Source: DATGIQ01 sp035295665 (GTDB lineage: Bacteria > Planctomycetota > Planctomycetia > Gemmatales > Gemmataceae). Taken from it: a stretch of DNA of 11,810 nucleotides. Positions 5,867 through 11,810 of this stretch are shown one piece after another. A program made the position numbers and the translations under genes. Within the stretch, counting starts at the first letter, position 1. Every line of letters starts with the position of its first letter. The stretch is from the NCBI GenBank assembly GCA_035295665.1, contig DATGIQ010000294.1, forward strand, positions 1-11,810. Reading direction: 5' to 3'. Below the pieces are notes generated by a model. The model saw only the letters and a program-made list of their open reading frames with translations, searched no databases and was not told where the DNA came from.

Positions 5867-6871
5867 ATGCGCACGTTTCGTCATTGCTTAGCGATCTTCG
5901 CCATGATGGTATGCGGGTTCGTTGCTGCGCCGGAGGTGAAGGCACAGCAGCCCCAGGCCAAGCGACCGGCTTTGCCGGCGGGCTTCACCGCCGAGTACGA
6001 TATCCAATATGGACCGAACGGAGACCCGGCGCAAACACTCGACCTCTATTACGCGAAAAAGCCAGCCGAAAAACCTCAGCCGCTTCTGGTGTGGATCCAC
6101 GGCGGGGGTTGGACCGGCGGCAGCAAAACGCAGGTGCCGTATTTGAATCAATTGACCCGCGGCTACCTCGTTGCCAGTATCGAATACCGCTTCAGTCAGA
6201 AGGCGATCTTTCCGGCACAGATTCAGGATTGTCAGGCAGCCATTCGCTGGCTCCGTGCCCATGCCACAAAGTACAACATCGACCGGGAGCACATCGGTGT
6301 GGGCGGTGCTTCCGCGGGTGGCCATCTCGTTGCCCTGCTCGGAACCAGCGGCGGCAAGAGTGTCTTCCCACCCATTGGGGGAAACGAAGATCAGTCGGAT
6401 CGCGTCCAGGCCGTCTGTGATCTGTTCGGGCCCGCGGACTTCTGGACGGTTATGAAGCAGGCCGCCGAAGATAAGGCCGTAAAGAATGTCTTCAAGTGGA
6501 ACGAGGGCGATCCCTATTCCAAATTGATCGGCGCCAAGCTGGGCCAGGACAAAGACAAGTGCGAAGCCGTGAGCCCGGTCCATTACGTGAGCAAGGACAA
6601 CCCGCCCTTTCTTATCCTGCACGGCGATCATGACGCGCTCGTTCCGTATGCTCAGAGTGTGGAACTGGCTGAGCTTCTCACCAAAGCGGGTGTCCAGGTC
6701 ACACTGCAACGGTTCCCCGGTGCAGGCCACGGCGGCCCTGCATTCGGGCTACCGGCTGTCACTCAGCTGATGGATGCCTTTTTCGATAAATACTTGAAAG
6801 GCGTGGATGCGAAGATCGAAGCATTGCCCGATGACAAAGTGACCGTCAAGCCCGGACCTTCAACCAAGTAA
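5867..6871 (+). CDS. Secreted alpha/beta hydrolase, BD-FAE/carboxylesterase-like
   Basis: This 334-residue esterase is predicted to be exported. Residues 1-26 form a signal peptide (MRTFRHCLAIFAMMVCGFVAAPEVKA, probably cut after KA). The oxyanion-hole motif HGGGW is at 78-82. The nucleophile Ser149 sits in GGASAGG, the acid is probably Asp256 in HGDHDALVP, and the base is His288 in GAGHGG. The arrangement is that of the BD-FAE (bacterial/fungal feruloyl esterase-like) and acetyl-xylan esterase-like hydrolases, which remove acyl groups from plant or algal polysaccharides or small esters. The precise substrate is not readable. AGGAG (5856-5860) lies 6 bases before the ATG. The PQQ-propeller gene follows after only 14 bases, so the two are probably one transcript. 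It is a different subfamily from the broken esterase at the left edge. Confidence 0.85.
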   Translation: MRTFRHCLAIFAMMVCGFVAAPEVKAQQPQAKRPALPAGFTAEYDIQYGPNGDPAQTLDLYYAKKPAEKPQPLLVWIHGGGWTGGSKTQVPYLNQLTRGYLVASIEYRFSQKAIFPAQIQDCQAAIRWLRAHATKYNIDREHIGVGGASAGGHLVALLGTSGGKSVFPPIGGNEDQSDRVQAVCDLFGPADFWTVMKQAAEDKAVKNVFKWNEGDPYSKLIGAKLGQDKDKCEAVSPVHYVSKDNPPFLILHGDHDALVPYAQSVELAELLTKAGVQVTLQRFPGAGHGGPAFGLPAVTQLMDAFFDKYLKGVDAKIEALPDDKVTVKPGPSTK

Positions 6872-6885
6872 TCGGAGGGCCCCAC

Positions 6886-8235
6886 ATGACTTCGGAGAAC
6901 CAACGACGCCGTTGGCATGGCCGGCGTTTCGCCGCGCTCGCTTTTGCAGTGCTCATGGGAACCGCCGCGCGGGCCGACGATTGGCCGCAATGGTTGGGTC
7001 CGCGGCGCGACGGCGTCTGGCGTGAAACCGGGATCCTGGACAAGTTTCCCGCGGGCGGCCCCAAAGTCCTCTGGCGGGCTCCCGTGGCCGCAGGCTACTC
7101 CGGCCCGGCCGTGGCCCAAGGCCGCGTCTACGTCACCGACCGCGTCCTGGCCCCCGGGACAGCGCTCGGCGACCCGAACTCCCGTGCCAAGAACGCGCCA
7201 GGCAGCGAGCGCGTCCACTGTCTTGATGCCGCCAGCGGCCGGTCGCTCTGGGTCCACGAGTACGACTGCCCCTACACGGCCGCCTACCCGCTCGGGCCGC
7301 GCACTACGCCGGTGGTCCACGAGGGCAAGGTTTACACGCTGGGCACGGAAGGGAACCTCCTTTGCCTGGACGCGCGCTCCGGTCAAGTGGTTTGGTCGCG
7401 GGACCTCAAGAAGGACTACCAGGTCTCAACGCCCCTCTGGGGCTTCTCGGCCCACCCGCTGCTCGACGGCAACCGGCTCATCTGCATGGTGGGCGGCGAG
7501 GGAACCACGGTCGTCGCCTTTGACAAGGATAGCGGCAAGGAGATTTGGCGCGCACTGACGGCTCGGGAGCCGGGCTACTGTCCGCCAATGATCTACGACG
7601 TGGCTGGCAAGCGACAACTCATCATCTGGCACGCCGAGGCCATCAACGGCCTCGACCCGGAGACCGGCAAGGTCTACTGGTCCCAGCCAGTGAACGTGTT
7701 CATGGGCATGGCCATTGCGACGCCACGGAAGGAGGGGGATGCTCTTTTCTTGGCAGGTGTACAGAACCAGTCGGCCTTGCTGCGTCTGGGGGCAACGAAA
7801 CCCATGGCCGAGGTCGTGTGGCGCGGCTCGAAGGAACGCGGTCTCTCGCCCATTTTCGCCACGCCCTATTTCGACGGCGAGTACATTTATGGCAACGTCG
7901 GCGACGGACTCTTGACCTGCATCAAGGCCGACACGGGCGAACGAATCTGGGAGACTTTGGCGCCGAACAAGAACCAGAAGGTTCGCGGCGGCGACATCTT
8001 CATCATCAAGAATGGCAACCGGTTCTTCCTGGTCACCGACCAGGGCGATCTCATCATTGCTGGGCTGAAGCCGAACGGATACCAGGAGATCAGCCGGGGA
8101 CATCTCTTGGACACGACGTATACGACCTGGAACCGGAATATCCTCTGGTCCCATCCCGCGTTCGCCCAGCGCTGTGTCTTTGCGCGCAATGACAAGGAAA
8201 TCATCTGCGTGTCGTTGGCCGCGGATGGCAGCTAA
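6886..8235 (+). CDS. Secreted PQQ/BamB-like beta-propeller protein
   Basis: This 449-residue protein is built of repeated PQQ-like propeller blades. The N-terminus (residues 1-30) is a signal peptide with an arginine-rich start and an ARA|DD cleavage site. Mature sequence opens with DWPQWLGPRRDG, a hallmark of very abundant planctomycete propeller proteins. Recurrent blade motifs of the form G-x-V/L-Y followed by LDAxSGxxxW are visible: GRVYVTDR then CLDAASGRSLWVHEY, GKVYTLGTEGNLLCLDARSGQVVWSRDL, TTVVAFDKDSGKEIWRAL, INGLDPETGKVYWSQPV, and LTCIKADTGERIWETL. Such proteins may bind a quinone cofactor or serve as protein-interaction scaffolds. A PQQ-dependent dehydrogenase is unlikely, since no dehydrogenase motif or cytochrome site is seen. 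GGAGG (6874-6878) lies 7 bases before the ATG, inside the 14-bp gap after the hydrolase gene. The function is unknown. Confidence 0.85.
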   Translation: MTSENQRRRWHGRRFAALAFAVLMGTAARADDWPQWLGPRRDGVWRETGILDKFPAGGPKVLWRAPVAAGYSGPAVAQGRVYVTDRVLAPGTALGDPNSRAKNAPGSERVHCLDAASGRSLWVHEYDCPYTAAYPLGPRTTPVVHEGKVYTLGTEGNLLCLDARSGQVVWSRDLKKDYQVSTPLWGFSAHPLLDGNRLICMVGGEGTTVVAFDKDSGKEIWRALTAREPGYCPPMIYDVAGKRQLIIWHAEAINGLDPETGKVYWSQPVNVFMGMAIATPRKEGDALFLAGVQNQSALLRLGATKPMAEVVWRGSKERGLSPIFATPYFDGEYIYGNVGDGLLTCIKADTGERIWETLAPNKNQKVRGGDIFIIKNGNRFFLVTDQGDLIIAGLKPNGYQEISRGHLLDTTYTTWNRNILWSHPAFAQRCVFARNDKEIICVSLAADGS

Positions 8236-8266
8236 ATGATCGTGCATGACCCTGCAACATCCAAAC

Positions 8267-8310
8267 CGGACGCGGTAGCGAAGGACCGTACCATCCTGCT
8301 AGCGCGTCCG
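8267..8310 (+). other. Long imperfect intergenic hairpin
   Basis: CGGACGCG (8267-8274) pairs perfectly with CGCGTCCG (8303-8310). Inside, after a G-G mismatch, TAGC (8276-8279) pairs with GCTA (8298-8301), and AGGA (8282-8285) pairs with TCCT (8294-8297), leaving an 8-base loop. In all, 16 pairs form within 44 bases. It lies 31 bases after the PQQ-propeller stop codon. No T-run follows, so it may be a 3'-end-stabilising or Rho-type structure, an attenuator for the next gene, or a dispersed palindromic repeat. The rest of the 124-bp gap shows nothing else I can support. Confidence 0.5.
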
Positions 8311-8359
8311 ACTTGTGGCCTGCCGATTCACACACGCTGATGAAGAGGCTCGCTGAGTC

Positions 8360-10510
8360 ATGAATCCACTACTTGGGCGCAAATGTGTCGGATCCCTCTT
8401 CCTATTGGCAGCCGGCCTCGGCCTCTCCGTGCCCGTTGTGAGGGCCCGTGAGGCTCCGGATGGCACAAAGAAAACAGGACCGGTGCCGAGCGCCGTCCGT
8501 GTCACGCCTTCGGAGGCGAGCGGCGCCGTCGAAGTCTCGGTCGCCATCAACCCCACCAATCCCGATCACCTCGTCGCGGTGTCGATCGCCCGGATGAAGG
8601 ACCATCCTGGCATCACCGACTTCGCCTATGTCTCGAATGATGCCGGCCGCACCTGGAAAATGGTCCCGCGCGCCAACCCGCATCGAACCCAGCAGGGGGA
8701 TGATGTCGTGACCTTCACTCCCGACGGCCTGGCCATCCATGCCTTCATCTCGTTCGCCGGAATCCGCCAAGCGCGTCCGCGGCGGGCCCACTCGGGAATC
8801 GTCACCAGCACCTCATGCGACGGCATCACCTGGAACGCACAGGTGCCCGTCATCGAGCTCTTCAATAGCGTCGAACCCCACGAAGACAAGCCGTGGATTA
8901 AGGCTGATCTCTCCGCGGACTCGCCCCACAAAGGGAGCCTGTACGTCGCCTGGACCAAGTTCGATGTTTACGGCAGTTCCAATCCGGAACACAAAAGCCA
9001 CATTTACTTTTCCCGCTCCCGTGATTCCGGCAAGTCGTTTACCGTCGGGCACAAGATTTCGGACCAAGCCGGCGATGCGCGGGACAAGAGCGATACGCTG
9101 ATGGGGGCCTGTCCTGGCGTGGGACCCAACGGAGAGGTTTATGTCGTCTGGGCCGGCCCCAAGAGCATATTCTGCGTCCAATCGACCGATGGGGGCACCA
9201 CCTTCGGAAAGAGCAAGATCATCGCCGACTGCGCCGGCTGGGATTTTCCCATTGAGGGGTTGAGCCGCGCTTCCGGTTATCCATCGCTGGGCGTCGACAT
9301 CACCAAGGGCAAGGACCGTGGCTCGGTTTACGTCGCCTTCGCCGATACCCGCAACGGCGCCCCGGACGTGTTTGTCATCGTTTCGCGCGATGGGGGCCAG
9401 ACCTGGAGCAAGCCGTGCTGTGTGAACAGCGACACCAAGGGCACCGGCAAGGAGCGGTGGTTCCCCGGGCTCGTCGTCGATCCGGTGGACGGCTCGGTCA
9501 ACATTGCCTACTACGACCGCGGCGCGCAGGAGGGAACACTCACGGATGTAATCCTTGCCCGCAGCATCGACGGCGGCCGCACCTTCTCCCGGTACAAGCT
9601 GAATGACCAGGTGTACGACTTGAACAAACTGGGGTTCTTCGGCGACTACCTTGGGATCGATAGCTACGGGGGGCGGGTGGCGGTCCTCTGGATGCACCCC
9701 ACGGATCCGTCGAAGAAGCTTGGGATCTCGTCCGCCGTCCTGGACTTCGCCCCGGGGACACAGGAAGCCCGGAAGGAAAAGAAAGCGGCCGGGGTCAAGG
9801 TAACGCCCGTGCCCGCGGAGGTCATCGAGCGGTACAAGCTCGATACGACCTTTTACGCCAAGCACGTCGATTACAAAGGGTTCTCGATCCTTAGCTCGGC
9901 CAAGGTATCAGACGCGGCGCTGCTGGAAGCGCGTTACCTCATTGACCAGATGCTCGGCGAGCGGGAAGACATCCTTCAGGCCATGATCGAGGCAGGCTGT
10001 CGGTTCATGGTGATGGCCCCGACCGAGATGACCACCGACGTGCCAGAGCAGCGCCACTGGGACAAGGCGTACTGGGGCAAGCGGGCGCGCGGCATGGGCG
10101 GAAAGCTATCGTCGTGCGGCATGGAAAACCTGCTCAACCTCAAAGGGGACCGCTACCGGCACGAGAATATCCTCATCCATGAATTCAACCACGCGATTCA
10201 CCATTACGGCCTGCGGCGGGTCGACCCCACATTCGATCAGCGCCTGCGCGACACCTACCAGAAGGCAATGGCAGCGGAGCTGTGGAAGGGCACCTACCTG
10301 ACGACGAATCCCAGCGAGTACTGGGCAGAGGGCGTGCAGGCCTACTTCGACTGCATGCGGTCACAGTACGGAAGCAACACGCGCGAAAAGCTCCAGAAGT
10401 ACGACCCGGCACTGTTTGCCCTGGTGGACGAGGTCTACAAGCAGTCGAAGTTTCGCTACGTCCGCTATGATGAGCGGCATCCGCCGCCGGCTGAGAAGGA
10501 GAAGAAGTAA
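8360..10510 (+). CDS. Secreted two-domain protein: Asp-box beta-propeller plus HExxH zinc metallopeptidase
   Basis: This 716-residue protein has a signal peptide at 1-29. The N-terminal two thirds is a sialidase-fold propeller with five Asp-box motifs: SNDAGRTW (92-99), SRDSGKSF (220-227), STDGGTTF (275-282), SRDGGQTW (342-349) and SIDGGRTF (402-409). I do not see the sialidase FRIP motif or the arginine triad, so glycosidase activity is doubtful. From about residue 490 a second domain starts (YKLDTTFYAKHVDYKGFSILS). It contains HEFNH at 607-611, the zinc-binding HExxH signature, and NPSEYWAEGVQAYFD at 650-664, where Glu653 or Glu657 is the likely third ligand, as in gluzincins. A similar peptidase domain, with 'WDKRARG', 'GDRY..ENILxHEF' and 'EYWAEGVQ' blocks, occurs alone in other bacterial proteins as I recall it. 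The protein probably binds an extracellular ligand and cleaves a protein nearby. The start codon has only a weak ribosome binding site. Confidence 0.8.
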   Translation: MNPLLGRKCVGSLFLLAAGLGLSVPVVRAREAPDGTKKTGPVPSAVRVTPSEASGAVEVSVAINPTNPDHLVAVSIARMKDHPGITDFAYVSNDAGRTWKMVPRANPHRTQQGDDVVTFTPDGLAIHAFISFAGIRQARPRRAHSGIVTSTSCDGITWNAQVPVIELFNSVEPHEDKPWIKADLSADSPHKGSLYVAWTKFDVYGSSNPEHKSHIYFSRSRDSGKSFTVGHKISDQAGDARDKSDTLMGACPGVGPNGEVYVVWAGPKSIFCVQSTDGGTTFGKSKIIADCAGWDFPIEGLSRASGYPSLGVDITKGKDRGSVYVAFADTRNGAPDVFVIVSRDGGQTWSKPCCVNSDTKGTGKERWFPGLVVDPVDGSVNIAYYDRGAQEGTLTDVILARSIDGGRTFSRYKLNDQVYDLNKLGFFGDYLGIDSYGGRVAVLWMHPTDPSKKLGISSAVLDFAPGTQEARKEKKAAGVKVTPVPAEVIERYKLDTTFYAKHVDYKGFSILSSAKVSDAALLEARYLIDQMLGEREDILQAMIEAGCRFMVMAPTEMTTDVPEQRHWDKAYWGKRARGMGGKLSSCGMENLLNLKGDRYRHENILIHEFNHAIHHYGLRRVDPTFDQRLRDTYQKAMAAELWKGTYLTTNPSEYWAEGVQAYFDCMRSQYGSNTREKLQKYDPALFALVDEVYKQSKFRYVRYDERHPPPAEKEKK

Positions 10511-10521
10511 ACCGGTTTGCT

Positions 10522-10535
10522 CCCCTGGAAAGGGG
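10522..10535 (+). other. Short GGAA-loop hairpin after the propeller-peptidase gene
   Basis: CCCCT (10522-10526) and AGGGG (10531-10535) form a 5-bp stem closed by GGAA, a GNRA tetraloop. It lies 11 bases after the stop codon and 36 before the next start. No T-run follows. It may be a weak 3'-end structure or chance. Confidence 0.2.
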
Positions 10536-10570
10536 GGCCTCGATGTCGACTCACTTTCCGGGGATGCGTC

Positions 10571-11810
10571 ATGATCCACCGCTGGCCCAACTTCGTCCTG
10601 CTCAGCGTTCCGGCATTGTTGTGGTTTGTGATCGAGCCGGCGTGGGTGGCTGGTCCTCGGCGCAGCGCCCTCGGGCACGATGCCGCACCATTGCTCGTTT
10701 CCGCGGCCGTGGAACAAGTCGACCAAGGAACGAAGGAGTCTCTGGAACTCGTGAGCAGCTTCGACGGCCTCGGGATCGGCTTCAAGGGGCCGCAAGGCAC
10801 CGCGACGCTTCGCAACCCCTCCGACAATTCCCTGGCGGTCGGTCCCGACCACATCGTCCAAACCGTGAACAGTAGGATGGCGATTTTCACGAAGAAGGGG
10901 AAGAAGTACCCTACCACCGGACAGGTACTCTATGGCCCCGTAGACACGGGGAATGCCTTCAAGGGGTTCGGGAACTTCGGTGATCTCAACAACGGGGACG
11001 CAGTGGTGCGCTATGACCAGCTTGCAGATCGCTGGCTGATTGTCATGCCGATCTTCCGACGCCTACCATTCGAGAAGAACGATCCGCCGGGCAAATCGGG
11101 TGGTCCCGTGCAGGTGAGCCGTCCGGGAGTGCAAGGGCAACCCGGCGCCGCTCGGCTCCTCCACCAGCCAACTGCGGAAGAGGTCGCCGCCGGCAGGAAG
11201 GGCATGCCGCGCGTGAAAGCGGACGCCGGCTCCTATGCGATCTGCTACGCGGTAAGCAGCGGCCCGGACCCGCTTGGGAGTTACTATTGCTATGTGTTCC
11301 AGCGGCCGCTCTTTCCCGACTATCCCCGGCTGGCAATTTGGCCCGATGGCTACTACGTGACAACCAGCACCAGCGATAACCTCGCGCAGCGGCATGCCTA
11401 CGTGGCCCAGCGGGAGAAGATGCTCCGGGGTGAGCCCGCAACCGAGCAGGGATTTATTTTTGACGATGCGGTCTTTCCGCTCCACGCCGACCTCGACGGC
11501 AAGCAGCTGCCGCCGGCCGGCGCGCCAGCCATCATGTTGGCGACCGGCGGGGCGCAGCTAAAGAACGTCGCCAAGGACGATGCGATTTACGCCTGGACGC
11601 ACCATGTCGATTGGGATGATCCGTCCCGGTCGAAGCTGGTCGGGCCAACGAAGATTCCCGTCGCCCCCTACGAGTATTTGGGCGGGGGCCAGCTGACGAA
11701 GACCGTCCCGCAGCCGGGGACCGCGCAACGCCTCGATGTCCAGGGTGACAAGCTCATGGCCCGCGTGGTGTACCGCGGCATCGGCGGCCATGAGTCCATC
11801 GTTGCCGCCC
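10571..11810 (+). CDS. Large secreted protein of unknown function, propeller-like (partial, runs off right edge)
   Basis: An uninterrupted frame from the ATG at 10571 reaches the end of the window: 413 codons without a stop, so the 3' end is missing. Residues 1-27 (MIHRWPNFVLLSVPALLWFVIEPAWVAG) form a signal peptide. Conserved-looking blocks are NPSDNSLAVGPDHIVQTVNSRMAIF (82-106), GDLNNGDAVVRYDQLADRWLIVMP (137-160) and FPDYPRLAIWPDGYYVTTSTSD (248-269). I recall these blocks from large secreted proteins of planctomycetes and acidobacteria that carry no named function. They read like propeller blades in which a protein compares recorded values. A Pro/Gly/Arg-rich insert at about 165-218 looks like a disordered loop. 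The gene follows the propeller-peptidase gene by 60 bp on the same strand and may share its transcript. No better start exists upstream in frame. GGGGA ahead of the ATG is a modest ribosome binding site. Confidence 0.75.
   Translation, partial: MIHRWPNFVLLSVPALLWFVIEPAWVAGPRRSALGHDAAPLLVSAAVEQVDQGTKESLELVSSFDGLGIGFKGPQGTATLRNPSDNSLAVGPDHIVQTVNSRMAIFTKKGKKYPTTGQVLYGPVDTGNAFKGFGNFGDLNNGDAVVRYDQLADRWLIVMPIFRRLPFEKNDPPGKSGGPVQVSRPGVQGQPGAARLLHQPTAEEVAAGRKGMPRVKADAGSYAICYAVSSGPDPLGSYYCYVFQRPLFPDYPRLAIWPDGYYVTTSTSDNLAQRHAYVAQREKMLRGEPATEQGFIFDDAVFPLHADLDGKQLPPAGAPAIMLATGGAQLKNVAKDDAIYAWTHHVDWDDPSRSKLVGPTKIPVAPYEYLGGGQLTKTVPQPGTAQRLDVQGDKLMARVVYRGIGGHESIVAA

Noticed and set aside
5888..6730. A 280-codon minus-strand frame opposite the BD-FAE-like hydrolase
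   Set aside because: The sense strand has HGGGW, GGASAGG and the Asp/His pair at proper spacing. The antisense frame is a by-product of codon bias.
6886..8235. Calling the PQQ-like propeller an alcohol or glucose dehydrogenase
   Set aside because: It is shorter than quinoprotein dehydrogenases and lacks a vicinal disulfide, heme site or catalytic Asp context. The blade pattern is that of BamB-like scaffolds.
7426..8247. A 273-codon minus-strand frame opposite the PQQ-propeller gene
   Set aside because: It mirrors a repeat-rich sense gene with a signal peptide and strong ribosome binding site. The antisense product has no motif.
8360..9800. Calling the propeller domain a true exo-alpha-sialidase
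   Set aside because: Asp boxes occur in many non-enzymatic propellers. I found no FRIP motif and no convincing arginine triad or Tyr/Glu pair.
8813..9865. A 350-codon open frame on the minus strand inside the propeller-peptidase gene
   Set aside because: It is antisense to five clear Asp boxes, has no ribosome binding site or recognisable motif, and reflects the GC-rich third codon positions of the sense gene.
1..11810. CRISPR arrays, tRNA genes or tandem repeats
   Set aside because: I scanned both strands and saw no regularly spaced direct repeats, no cloverleaf-like sequence and no CCA-ended candidates.

Overview
The window looks like bacterial chromosome of fairly high GC, most likely from a planctomycete of the Gemmata/Pirellula type. 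This is inferred from protein style, not from a marker gene: many exported proteins, a PQQ-type propeller opening with DWPQWLGPRRDG, Asp-box propeller and zinc-peptidase domains, and a transposase starting MSTSLLYH. There are no rRNA or tRNA genes and no CRISPR array.

Left edge (1-732): the 5' end of an insertion sequence enters from the left. It carries the first 15 codons of a minus-strand transposase gene and a leader with a perfect 12-bp inverted repeat over the start codon. Next to it lies an enterochelin-esterase-like gene that has lost its 5' third, apparently through this insertion.

Centre (832-5663): a compact divergent locus. On the minus strand, a fatty-acyl/thioester reductase-like SDR gene overlaps by 4 bp a gene for an HlyD/DevB-type membrane fusion protein. 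On the plus strand are a DevC/FtsX-type permease, a DevA-type ABC ATPase and a small membrane di-iron fatty acid hydroxylase. The two arms are separated by 227 bp holding mirrored TTGTGACA/TGTCACAA motifs. Together the genes look like a lipid-modifying and lipid-exporting cassette, formally like the cyanobacterial DevBCA glycolipid exporter with its reductase. The substrate cannot be read from the sequence.

Right part (5867 to the edge): four plus-strand genes for predicted secreted proteins. They are a BD-FAE-like alpha/beta hydrolase, a PQQ/BamB-like beta-propeller (14 bp apart, probably one operon), a two-domain protein joining an Asp-box propeller to an HExxH metallopeptidase, and a further large secreted protein that runs off the right edge. 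A terminator-like hairpin (5772-5797) separates the exporter operon from this group, and a 16-bp imperfect hairpin (8267-8310) lies between the PQQ gene and the propeller-peptidase gene.
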